Positions 1 to 7,255 of a DNA stretch of 15,611 nucleotides are shown here, one piece after another. How positions within the stretch are numbered: position 1 is the stretch's first letter; each line of letters opens with the position of its first letter. Below the pieces are notes generated by a model. It ran no database searches and was not told the origin of the DNA. It was given only the letters and a program-made list of their open reading frames with translations. A program made the position numbers and the translations under genes. The DNA is from SURF-24 sp964537965 (GTDB lineage: Bacteria; Bacteroidota; Ignavibacteria; Ignavibacteriales; SURF-24), in assembly GCA_964537965.1 (NCBI GenBank), contig CAZIDB010000109.1:1-15611 (forward strand), read 5' to 3'.

Positions 1-413
1 GAGATACCTTCGTTTGTAATCTTCAGATCCTGGATTGCAATTCTTGAACTGTAAACCTGGAAGGTTACATCAACGCGTATTTCCCGGTAGGGATAGTAAT
101 AATATTTTACTATATCGCTGTAAGATGCTGTAACAACCGGCTTTTTATAATACTGCATAAGCTGTGTACGAAGATTATTATTCAGTTTGAATGCGATGCC
201 GATATTACCAGCCTGGTCAGTCTGGTATTCAATTGGTCTTTCATTATCATACCAGATGAACTGATAGCCCTGGTCAACAATAAATTCAGAACGTGAAAGC
301 GGAGCAGCATAAGTTGAATAAACAGGATCATCTTTTGTTGCATTGAGATTGGATAAATACTGTCCAAAAGATGAAGCTGTTAAGAGAATTAAAAACATAA
401 AATATTTTTTCAT
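1..413 (-). CDS. Secreted protein, N-terminal fragment (runs off window)
   Basis: Reading from 413 towards 1 gives 137 uninterrupted codons that run off the window edge. The protein starts MKKYFMFLILLTASSFGQYL, a clear signal peptide with probable cleavage after FGQ. What follows (about residues 22-137) is rich in aromatic residues and short beta-strand-like stretches (GYQFIWYDNERPIEYQ, KYYYYPYREIRVDVTF) and resembles the N-terminal beta-sandwich that precedes the catalytic barrel in many glycoside hydrolases. I do not recognise the family. An in-frame ATG at 419 is less likely as the start because the AAGG ribosome-binding sequence (421-424) lies only 1 base from it, against 7 bases from the ATG at 413. 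It follows the large glycosidase gene by 97 bases, with a short inverted repeat between. The location suggests another exported carbohydrate-active protein, which is inference only. Confidence 0.8.
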   Translation of the reverse strand, partial: MKKYFMFLILLTASSFGQYLSNLNATKDDPVYSTYAAPLSRSEFIVDQGYQFIWYDNERPIEYQTDQAGNIGIAFKLNNNLRTQLMQYYKKPVVTASYSDIVKYYYYPYREIRVDVTFQVYSSRIAIQDLKITNEGI

Positions 414-430
414 GTGCATACCTTAATTTT

Positions 431-519
431 TATCTGTGTAAATCCGTGCAACCTGTGTTATCTGCGTTCTTAATAAACTGATTGAACACAGATAACACAG
501 CCAAAATATTTTAGCGCGG
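431..519. repeat. Inverted pair of an ATCTGTGTAAATCCGTG-type short repeat
   Basis: CTGTGTTATCTGCGTTC at 453-469 is matched by GAACACAGATAACACAG at 484-500, its reverse complement at 16 of 17 positions, with a 14-base loop. The outer parts also pair loosely (AATCCGTGC at 442-450 against GCGCGGATT at 514-522, which lies inside the last codons of the upstream gene). The core resembles an interspersed repeat I recall from many Bacteroidota-like genomes; that recollection is not checked here. There is no U-tract on the minus strand, so it is not an obvious rho-independent terminator, but the transcript could fold here between the two genes. Confidence 0.6.
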
Positions 520-3500
520 ATTGGTTTTTATTTTGATTTCTTTTGTTACATATTTGTTAAGAGGATGAACGAGATTAACTTTTATTTTGTAGATATTGCC
601 TTCAACTCCCGCAATCTCGCCATTCTCTACTGATAAAACATTTTTGCCCGGGCAGTAAACTTTAATCTCTTCCTGTCTGCCGTTCAGACCTTCTATGTTA
701 ATTATATAATCATTTCCTCTCATCTCAGAAGAAATAATTCTTAATCCGGCAGCGCTATCTCCCGGCAGTGGATTAGTAACCACCGGCAGCACAGCAATAC
801 CATCAGAATGATAGACTTCTACAACTGCTTTTTTATTCAGATCAAATTTTGTTTGTAATGTAATTGTCTGTTTGTCATCAACAATTTTATTATCAAGAGC
901 TTTACCATCAACTAAAACTTTTTCTATTGTTGTAGCTAAAGGAAGAGAAGGATTAAATTCAACAGCCACATTGTCATTATTAGAATTCTCAAAAGTATAA
1001 ACTGTTTTATCCTGGACGCGTTTCATTTCAAATGAAATGTTATTCTTACCAACTTTAATGTTGTTTACGTCTGCATAATCCCAGTCGGCAGGAAAATGAG
1101 GGGCTAAAGTAAATTTGTTTTCAGTTGCATTCGGTACAAATCCAAGCATACCTTCAATTGCCGGCTGCAGAACCATCGTTTCGCTCCAGCACTGGTGTCC
1201 ACATACGCCGGAAGGTTTATATTCGGCGCCATTAATTACTTCTTCAACAAAGCCAAGCGACCAGTTTTTATAAACATTTAAGTTGGCCATCTGGTGGAAG
1301 AATCCCTGATCATACTTTCCGCTTTTATATTCGGCCAAAGAAACCCATCCTGTAAATAAAGGCCAAACGCTTCCATAATGATAACCATATGGTTTAAACA
1401 TCGGGCTCTTTTCATTAACAATTCTTACTCCCCAGTTTGGTGAAAAGCCATTACCCGCAATCTGGTTCAGCATACCGGGAATTCTGCTTTTATCAAGAAC
1501 GCCCCAGATAATTGGAACAGAAACCTGAACTGTCGGTTCATCAAGATAAGTACCATCTTTCCATAAACCGTCATAATAGAAGTTGCGTTTTTCATTCCAG
1601 AAATTTTTATTAATGATATTTGTAACAAGAGCAGATTCATCCGCATAAGTTTTACTTTCTTTATCCATACCTAATTTACCGGCTATATAACTTACTTCGC
1701 TTAGAGCAGCAGCCCAGCTTCCAGCAAGATATAATGTAGTATGCGTTCCATAAAGCTGACCGCCTTCAGTCCAGCCGTGGCCAACATTAGTATTCTCAAT
1801 CAAATGATCGCCATCGGTATCTGTAGCAAAGCAGAAATCAATTGCCTTTTTAATGTAAGGCCAGCATTCTTTAATAAACTCAACATCACCGGTATGACGT
1901 AAATATCTTCCGGCAAGAATTAAATAAAGCGGAGTTGCATCGGCAGCATCATAATGAACCATGCCGCTTGTTGTAAATTCGTGAAATATTTTGCCTGTTA
2001 GTTCCTGGTACTTTTGTAAGAACATCAACTGCTCTTTTACTTTAGCAAAGTCGCCGTAATTAAGTAAAGCATAACCGCTCCATTCACTATCCCTGCCAAA
2101 GTACCATGCATAACCAGGTCTGCCGCTTACCTTCTGTGCGCCATCCCAACCGGTTGCAGTTGATGAATATCCTGCAACAAGCGCCTTACCTAAATTTGGA
2201 GTATTAACAAAAAATCTATCTGTACCAAACAAAGCCCACCTGTAGCCTTCATTAAAATCTTTATCGGGAGTTGTGATAGTAAGTTTATCTTTAAGAACAT
2301 TTTGGGTGTAAGTTGTTACGCTCTCGTAAACAGATTCCGGATTAGTAAATGAATTTTTGTAAACTTCCTGTGCTTCCTTTTCGCCCTGGTCTGTAGCAAC
2401 AATAACAACATCCATCTTATCATTTTCTTTTAAATTGAATTGTTGTAATGCGGCAAACTGAAACTCTTCTGCTGCAACACCGGTAAAGGTCGAATCCTTT
2501 TTATTAAAGTCATTAAACTTACCTTCAAGTTTATAAACAGGATCTTTGCTTGCGCCAACAATTATATTGAAATCTTTTGTCTTGTCTGTTAGAACGTAAG
2601 CGTGCAAACCTTTATCCCATGAATACAGCATTGAACCGAGAGCTTTCTCAGAGTACGGCCACATATAACGCATATTGCTCTTAAACTTTATTACAAGCTT
2701 TGCGGGGAATAATCCTTTGTACTCGTAATGAACAACACCAACCGGCTGATCATTATGTGCAACAACAACTTCCTTCAGAAAAGCTCTTCTGAAATTATAT
2801 GTCCGTGTAAACGATTCCGGTTTAACTTCAATTGAAGGACGTTCATTGTTAAGCCAGTAAATTGTATCCCTGTAAGAAAACTTAATTCCGACTTCATAAT
2901 CACGTAAAGCCATAAAAGGATGAGCCCAGATTTCTTCAATGCCGCCTTTTTCTTTACCAAGAATAACTATTCTTTCACCGGCAACATCATAAGAATTATT
3001 TGTGCCATAGAGAGAAGTTAGCGTCATCGATTCAGGATTTGTGTTCCATGTTTTTGATGCAGGAACCTGAAGTGCGGGATAATTTGTAGTAACTGGTTTT
3101 AATTCCTGTGGTTCATAAGTCCAGTAATGTTTTTCTTTATCATTCAGCTTACCCATCATATAATCAAACGAGTTTTTTGTGAAGCGTTCCAGAAGTGGTC
3201 TGTTGAAATTTTTCGGAGCATAATAAGCATAAGCACCGACGGCAAGAACTTTACCTTTTCCCTGTTCATACTCAAGAATCAATTTTGAATTTTCATATAG
3301 AGTAATGTATGCCCAGTTAACGGCAACAACTTTTCCATTCGGAATTACATCATCAAAGTAACCAACCTGACGGCACATGTTATCTTCGTAGGCATTCCAT
3401 ATGTAAGCTCCACCGAACATCCCATCAAATACAGGGTGGGCACGGTAAGCGTGCAAACCAAGTTTTCTGCCGTAGCCTTCATCTTTAGATTCTGCATATC

Positions 3501-3903
3501 TTACTTTAGGTTGTTCTTTCTCCAATCCAAGATTGACCACATATTTAAATGCTTCCATCGTAAGAAGAAGATTTCCGCCGCCGGATAAATATTCTTTAAT
3601 TGATTTTGTAACTGATAGATTTGTAACATCAGATTTAAAATTGGCAGAATCCACCTGGTGAAACCAGATTGCATTTAAATTCTTAAGTGGTGCACTGCCT
3701 TTTTTAAGCTGGGAGAATGTAACAAGTTTTACATCGTATTCTTTCTGGCTTTTCAGAAAATCATAAGCTGCTTTTTGTTCAGCAGTAAGTTTAGATGATT
3801 CCCTGTCAGAGAGAAATCCTATTTTAGTTTTTGATTGGGCAAAGTATTCAATATTCATACAACCCGCCAAAAGCAAAATTGTAAAAAGAACTTTTACTTT
3901 CAT
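511..3903 (-). CDS. Exported (alpha/alpha)6-barrel glycosidase, amylo-alpha-1,6-glucosidase-like, with amidotransferase-like N-terminal domain
   Basis: 1130 residues from the ATG at 3903; an ATG four codons upstream (3915) directly abuts the AAGGA sequence, so 3903 is preferred, though its spacing (11) is long. MKVKVLFTILLLAGC ends in a lipobox (LAGC, Cys15), so it may be a lipoprotein; a type I site after FAQ is the alternative. About 25-250 is a glutamine-amidotransferase/ThuA-like fold (SGGGNLLLT) without a nucleophile cysteine. About 285-545 is a beta-sandwich. About 550-925 is an (alpha/alpha)6 barrel with RPGYAWYFGRDSEW (595-608), YDAADATPLY, GHGWTEGG (708-715) and HQCWSET (903-909), typical of the glycogen-debranching C-terminal/GH15-GH63-like superfamily. 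The remainder is beta-rich, with no T9SS tail. Acidic residues in WTEGG and CWSET are catalytic candidates by analogy. The substrate cannot be read from the sequence; neighbours suggest an extracellular glycan rather than glycogen. Confidence 0.85.
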   Translation of the reverse strand: MKVKVLFTILLLAGCMNIEYFAQSKTKIGFLSDRESSKLTAEQKAAYDFLKSQKEYDVKLVTFSQLKKGSAPLKNLNAIWFHQVDSANFKSDVTNLSVTKSIKEYLSGGGNLLLTMEAFKYVVNLGLEKEQPKVRYAESKDEGYGRKLGLHAYRAHPVFDGMFGGAYIWNAYEDNMCRQVGYFDDVIPNGKVVAVNWAYITLYENSKLILEYEQGKGKVLAVGAYAYYAPKNFNRPLLERFTKNSFDYMMGKLNDKEKHYWTYEPQELKPVTTNYPALQVPASKTWNTNPESMTLTSLYGTNNSYDVAGERIVILGKEKGGIEEIWAHPFMALRDYEVGIKFSYRDTIYWLNNERPSIEVKPESFTRTYNFRRAFLKEVVVAHNDQPVGVVHYEYKGLFPAKLVIKFKSNMRYMWPYSEKALGSMLYSWDKGLHAYVLTDKTKDFNIIVGASKDPVYKLEGKFNDFNKKDSTFTGVAAEEFQFAALQQFNLKENDKMDVVIVATDQGEKEAQEVYKNSFTNPESVYESVTTYTQNVLKDKLTITTPDKDFNEGYRWALFGTDRFFVNTPNLGKALVAGYSSTATGWDGAQKVSGRPGYAWYFGRDSEWSGYALLNYGDFAKVKEQLMFLQKYQELTGKIFHEFTTSGMVHYDAADATPLYLILAGRYLRHTGDVEFIKECWPYIKKAIDFCFATDTDGDHLIENTNVGHGWTEGGQLYGTHTTLYLAGSWAAALSEVSYIAGKLGMDKESKTYADESALVTNIINKNFWNEKRNFYYDGLWKDGTYLDEPTVQVSVPIIWGVLDKSRIPGMLNQIAGNGFSPNWGVRIVNEKSPMFKPYGYHYGSVWPLFTGWVSLAEYKSGKYDQGFFHQMANLNVYKNWSLGFVEEVINGAEYKPSGVCGHQCWSETMVLQPAIEGMLGFVPNATENKFTLAPHFPADWDYADVNNIKVGKNNISFEMKRVQDKTVYTFENSNNDNVAVEFNPSLPLATTIEKVLVDGKALDNKIVDDKQTITLQTKFDLNKKAVVEVYHSDGIAVLPVVTNPLPGDSAAGLRIISSEMRGNDYIINIEGLNGRQEEIKVYCPGKNVLSVENGEIAGVEGNIYKIKVNLVHPLNKYVTKEIKIKTNPR

Positions 3904-3941
3904 AATGTAAGTCATCCTTAATTTTATTTATTAAACACGCA

Positions 3942-3980
3942 GTCCCCCTTAGTAAAGGGGGCAAGGGGTTTGTCCCCTGC
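3942..3980. repeat. Left inverted-repeat arm of the DUF559 cassette
   Basis: CCCCCTTAGTAAAGGGGG at 3944-3961 is a perfect 7-bp stem with a 4-base loop. It is followed by AGGGGTTTGTCCCCT at 3964-3978, a second 5-bp stem with a 5-base loop. The pair ends 1 base before the stop codon of the DUF559 gene. On the transcribed strand no U-run follows, so intrinsic termination is not supported, but the double hairpin may weaken or protect the transcript between the DUF559 gene and the glycosidase gene downstream. Confidence 0.75.
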
Positions 3981-3981
3981 T

Positions 3982-4341
3982 TTATTTTTGATTTTCAACA
4001 ATCCAATTTTCTATACTAAGCAATATATCCTTCATTTTACTTTTCACATCGTGGTCATCAAAGCGTAAAAACTTTAGACCAAGCGTTTCCAGTTCAGTTT
4101 GTCTGGCCATATCAGCGGCTTCTTTTCCAATATGGCTATCTCCATCAATTTCTATAACAAGATTTAGCTTACTGCAATAGAAATCAACGATATAGTTCTC
4201 AATCGGTTTTTGTCTCATAAACTGATAGCCTTTCATTTTTCGTGCTTTCAGTTCATTCCACAATAACACTTCTGAAAGAGTGCTTTCGTTTCTTAGTTTT
4301 CTTGAAAACTCTTTCAGCTTATGGTTATAATATATTTTCAT
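3982..4341 (-). CDS. DUF559 (Vsr/restriction-endonuclease-fold) protein
   Basis: 119 residues, the usual length of stand-alone DUF559 proteins. It has the family's layout: N-terminal helix with LRNESTLSEVLLWNELKARK (14-33), then GYQFMRQKPI (38-47), YIVDFYC (50-56), LVIEIDGDSH (61-70) and FLRFDDHDV (91-99). Asp53 and Glu64 fit the metal-binding acidic positions of the PD-(D/E)xK nuclease fold; Gln44 and His70 are further conserved-looking polar residues. No signal peptide, so it is cytoplasmic, unlike all its neighbours. There is no ordinary Shine-Dalgarno; the G-run of the right repeat (4350-4354 on the minus strand) lies 8 bases before the ATG and may substitute. It sits between two glycosidase genes inside inverted repeats, with no methyltransferase or other defence gene nearby. 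The biological role of the family is not established; nuclease activity is a fold-based inference. Confidence 0.9.
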   Translation of the reverse strand: MKIYYNHKLKEFSRKLRNESTLSEVLLWNELKARKMKGYQFMRQKPIENYIVDFYCSKLNLVIEIDGDSHIGKEAADMARQTELETLGLKFLRFDDHDVKSKMKDILLSIENWIVENQK

Positions 4342-4347
4342 AACGAT

Positions 4348-4380
4348 AACCCCCTTTTATCCCCCTTTACAAGGGGGAAC
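4348..4380. repeat. Right inverted-repeat arm of the DUF559 cassette
   Basis: CCCCCTTTACAAGGGGG at 4361-4377 is a perfect 7-bp stem with a 3-base loop. Next to it is another C5 tract (4350-4354) separated by TTTTAT. On the minus strand this is the inverted counterpart of the arm at 3942-3970. It begins 8 bases after the stop-codon end of the upstream SUMF1-fusion gene and ends 6 bases before the DUF559 start codon. Confidence 0.75.
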
Positions 4381-4388
4381 AAAAGACA

Positions 4389-7148
4389 TTAATCAGAATC
4401 TTTCACGCAACGGAAACCAACAGTTGCGTTGCGTTCAAATCCGTCAGTAACTTTTAAAAGCATTTGTGTATGATCTGTAGACTGCGGCCCGCCTTGGACA
4501 TACCACCAACTTGATGTTGGCTTATAATAGCTTCCGCCGCGAATCATTGTGAAGTAACTGGCACCGCTATCGTAAGTATCATTTGTAAGCTGCCATACAT
4601 TGCCAACAAGATCCATTACACCAAAAGGACTTTTCCCTTTCGGGAAAGCATCAACCGGAGTAGGTTTGCCGGTTACATGATTACATTTTGTTGAGTCGTA
4701 GTCTTTTCCCCATGGCCATTCTCTGCCATCTTTTCCCTGCGCAGCATACTGCCATTCAATTTCCGTAGGCAAACGTTTTTCTTCCCATGCAGCATATGCA
4801 TTTGCATCTGTTAAGCTAACAAACACAACAGGATAATTATCCTGCCCTGCCGGATATTTTCCGTTAACCCAATGCCTTAGATAGTTTACTGTATCTGCAG
4901 GCTGATACTTTGAAGCCTTTACAAAATCATAATACTGTTTATTAGTAACCGGATATTTATCAACAAAGAATTTTTTAACAAAGACTTTTTCGCCTTCGGA
5001 AAAATCAGGATAAAGAACAAACGAATCATTTACATCAACTTTAAAAGTATAATCACTTGCAGGAATTTCAACCATTCCTTCAGGAGTTTTTTTAGATGTC
5101 TTTGTTTTTGTTACTGAGCTAATCAACCTTGCAATACCTGGTTTAATATAAACCGTTCTCTCATCAAGTATTTCATTATCATCAAAAAGCTGAATTACAA
5201 ATTTACCCTCATATCTTCCGAATGTTTCTCTAAGCCTTATTCCAAGTGACCCAACAGCATATTCTTTAGGAGTAAGCTGGTAAGTTGGTAAACCTGTCCA
5301 GATTAATATTTTCTTTCCTGTATTTGCAGAAACATAAAGCGAATCACGTTTTAGCTTTACATCAAGAAGGATAGGAAATTGAGCAATGCAATCAACATTG
5401 CCTTCCATGCGTGTTCCTAAATCCGCACGGTTGAATGCCTGAACATTTACAGGCAGATAAAATTTATTTTTAATCGTATCAACTTTTAACTCTTCATGAT
5501 TCCACAGACTTACAAAGTGAGAATCTTTACTTACAGTTGTTTCAAACAATGGACCATTTACACCTTCCGGTACCAGACTAAAAACAGTGTAAATAGTTTT
5601 GGAAGCTGTAGGCCATTTGTTAACCCATATGCTGTCTTTCAATGTTGGAAGAAGCGGTAGCCAATTTAAACTTGTAAATGCAGAAGTATTTTCTCTTAGC
5701 AGTTTTATGGTTCTGCCAAGGTAAAGATATTCTTCTTCAATCCAGTCAGGTCTGCCCGGACCAAAAGTATTCATCTCAATTCCATATCCGTTAAAAAAAG
5801 AAATTGCAATCTCACGGTGAATTCTTCCTTCGCGCAACTGGCAAACCCTGAATATTGCGAAGTCAGGTTTAATATATTTGTTCATGTTTAATGGTGGAGG
5901 TAAAAAGATTGCGTCGTGAACACGACCTGCAGGAATACCAGGCATATCTTTAGGAACTGCCATACCTTCGCTGTACATAACAATGCCCTGCTTTACTTTA
6001 TCTGCCGTCATTTGTAAAGTATCACTCGAGCTACCGTAAGTATCGAGCACAACACCATCAGCATCGGTAGCTCTTAACAATCTTTCCATTCCTGTATAAA
6101 AGTTTTCTGTACGTGTTGACTGATCCCACGGATTAAAAGTGATGAAGAATTTTGTGCCCTGCGTTTTTGCATACTGGGATAAACTTTTCATTTTATTCGG
6201 CCCGCCCGGAAGATCTGCATACAAATCCCATTGGTTACGCTGATCCAAACCAAGAGTTGGCCAGGTAGGCCAGATCGCATAAACATCCCAGCCACCGAAA
6301 AGTTTTTTACCCATGGTAAGGTAATCTTCAAAATTATACTTACCTGTTGTTGATTCAATATATTCGTGGTCCCATGCCGCCTGCAATGCAATTGTGTAAC
6401 TGTGTCTTATCCATTCAAGATCTTTACGTTCGAATAACTTGTTGTCAAATTTTTCAAGATCATACAAATATCTTTGCTGGAACATCGTCTTTAAACCGTT
6501 CTGCCATTCGCCTTTATACTGGTCTGCCCATATATCGTATTCAACTTTTCCATTTTCTTTTAAATAAGTTGAATAGCGGCGAACCTCTGATTCTTTCGTC
6601 CCTGTTCTTCTTGCCAAAGCACAAAGAGAATAATCATCTTTCAATGAAGCAACACTGTAACCAAGATGCCATGCATTATCCGGTAGAACAATTCCGATTG
6701 AACCAAGCCCGGGACGAAAGATTTTGCTGCTTGCTAAATTCCATGGGGCAGATGAAGCAATATAAATTCTATCAGGAGATTGACCGAACGGAACAAGGTT
6801 AGAGATTTTTATTTTATTTTTGCCTTTATTTTCTATTGTAAGATGAGCTTTCCAGCCGGGAGAAAAATTTTTGTTTATCTCAAGTACGGCTGTCAATCCC
6901 TTCGGAAGAGTTAAAATATATTTACCGTCTTCTGCCTTAGCTTCGCCATCAAATGAACTAAACAGGGTATCATTAATCTCAAAGGAGAAGAATGGTAATT
7001 TCTCTTTCAGTACAACTTCTTTGTTATCAACTGATGCTGATATAACACTCAATCCCTTTTCAGTTGAAAGGTTAAGTGACTTAATAGATTGCGCCAGTGA
7101 TAACTGTGTTAGTACAAATAGAATTATTGTTAATAATCTTGTTTTCAA
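4389..7148 (-). CDS. Secreted TIM-barrel glycosidase-like protein fused to a degenerate SUMF1 (FGE-like) domain
   Basis: 919 residues beginning at a TTG with AGGAG 7 bases upstream. The signal peptide is MKTRLLTIILFVLTQLSLAQ. About 22-225 is an all-beta region. About 240-480 reads as a TIM barrel (GGWDVYAIWPTWPTLGLDQR at 285-304, KFFITFNPWD 333-342, DADGVVLDTYG 362-372, MYSEGMAVP 391-399); Asp369 and Glu394 are candidate catalytic acids from their strand-end positions. I think it belongs with the DUF6259-like/GH31-GH36-like barrels but cannot fix the family. About 500-670 is beta-sandwich. From about 690 to 915 is an FGE-sulfatase/SUMF1 domain: MVEIPASDY, VDKYPVTNKQYYDFV, RLPTEIEWQYAA, WPWG, PFGVMDLVGNVWQ, RGGSYY, VGFRC. 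The two FGE catalytic cysteines, expected in the GGSY-x-C-x4-C context, are Lys876 and Trp881 here, so formylglycine synthesis is unlikely. A binding or structural role is inferred. Confidence 0.8.
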   Translation of the reverse strand: MKTRLLTIILFVLTQLSLAQSIKSLNLSTEKGLSVISASVDNKEVVLKEKLPFFSFEINDTLFSSFDGEAKAEDGKYILTLPKGLTAVLEINKNFSPGWKAHLTIENKGKNKIKISNLVPFGQSPDRIYIASSAPWNLASSKIFRPGLGSIGIVLPDNAWHLGYSVASLKDDYSLCALARRTGTKESEVRRYSTYLKENGKVEYDIWADQYKGEWQNGLKTMFQQRYLYDLEKFDNKLFERKDLEWIRHSYTIALQAAWDHEYIESTTGKYNFEDYLTMGKKLFGGWDVYAIWPTWPTLGLDQRNQWDLYADLPGGPNKMKSLSQYAKTQGTKFFITFNPWDQSTRTENFYTGMERLLRATDADGVVLDTYGSSSDTLQMTADKVKQGIVMYSEGMAVPKDMPGIPAGRVHDAIFLPPPLNMNKYIKPDFAIFRVCQLREGRIHREIAISFFNGYGIEMNTFGPGRPDWIEEEYLYLGRTIKLLRENTSAFTSLNWLPLLPTLKDSIWVNKWPTASKTIYTVFSLVPEGVNGPLFETTVSKDSHFVSLWNHEELKVDTIKNKFYLPVNVQAFNRADLGTRMEGNVDCIAQFPILLDVKLKRDSLYVSANTGKKILIWTGLPTYQLTPKEYAVGSLGIRLRETFGRYEGKFVIQLFDDNEILDERTVYIKPGIARLISSVTKTKTSKKTPEGMVEIPASDYTFKVDVNDSFVLYPDFSEGEKVFVKKFFVDKYPVTNKQYYDFVKASKYQPADTVNYLRHWVNGKYPAGQDNYPVVFVSLTDANAYAAWEEKRLPTEIEWQYAAQGKDGREWPWGKDYDSTKCNHVTGKPTPVDAFPKGKSPFGVMDLVGNVWQLTNDTYDSGASYFTMIRGGSYYKPTSSWWYVQGGPQSTDHTQMLLKVTDGFERNATVGFRCVKDSD

Positions 7149-7160
7149 ATTGATGCTCCT
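7146..7160 (-). promoter_or_regulatory. Ribosome-binding site deciding a TTG start
   Basis: On the minus strand AGGAG (7160-7156) is followed by CATCAAT and then TTG (7148-7146). No in-frame ATG is available near the signal peptide, and the reading frame from TTG gives a complete hydrophobic leader, so TTG is the start. Confidence 0.75.
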
Positions 7161-7212
7161 CTTGCTCAGAAATTCCCGTTGCAGTCTCTCGTTCTCCGGA
7201 TAAAGGGAAATA

Positions 7213-7253
7213 TTACACAGAGAGCCGCAGAGTACCTCAGAGAACCGCTGAGA
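7213..7253. repeat. Short ACACAGAGAGCCGCAGAG-type intergenic repeat
   Basis: The gap between the 339-residue gene and the SUMF1-fusion gene holds a run of related CAGAG/GCAGAG/CTCAGAGAA/GCTGAGA units, starting ACACAGAGAGCCGCAGAG at 7215-7232. Internally it is a degenerate direct repeat of about 10-11 bases. It looks like one of the short interspersed intergenic repeats common in Bacteroidota-like and other genomes (recollection, unverified). It adjoins the stop codon of the 339-residue gene. Confidence 0.5.
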
Positions 7254-7255
7254 TT

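Larger units (their letters stand above)
3942..4380 (-). mobile_element. Candidate DUF559 cassette bounded by imperfect inverted G/C-tract repeats
   Basis: The DUF559 gene lies exactly between two arms. The left arm (3942-3970) reads GT-CCCCCTT-AGTAAAGGGGG-CAA-GGGG-TT. The right arm (4348-4380), read on the minus strand, is GTT-CCCCCTT-GTAAAGGGGG-ATAAAA-GGGGG-TT. They are therefore inverted copies of one sequence with small indels. Each arm contains its own hairpin. The unit occupies a gap between two larger exported-glycosidase genes and contains nothing except the small gene. This organisation (single ORF, palindromic inverted ends) looks like an inserted unit. I see no convincing target-site duplication, and mobility is inference. 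Confidence 0.5.

Noticed and set aside
182..367. 61-codon minus-strand frame
   Set aside because: It overlaps, in another frame, the N-terminal fragment read from 413, which has a convincing signal peptide and stays open to the window edge.
3944..3978. G/C hairpins as a rho-independent terminator
   Set aside because: No U-run follows either stem on the transcribed strand, and they match the arm on the other side of the DUF559 gene, so a repeat boundary explains them better.
3982..4341. DUF559 gene as part of a restriction-modification or defence island
   Set aside because: No methyltransferase, helicase, toxin-antitoxin or other defence gene is adjacent; all neighbours are exported glycan-related proteins.
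4389..5083. SUMF1 domain as a sulfatase-activating enzyme
   Set aside because: Both catalytic cysteine positions are replaced (Lys876, Trp881) and no sulfatase gene is in the window.
6347..7203. Plus-strand open frames of 151 and 110 codons
   Set aside because: They lie opposite the SUMF1-fusion gene, have no ribosome-binding site or recognisable domain, and show the composition expected of the reverse strand of a real gene.
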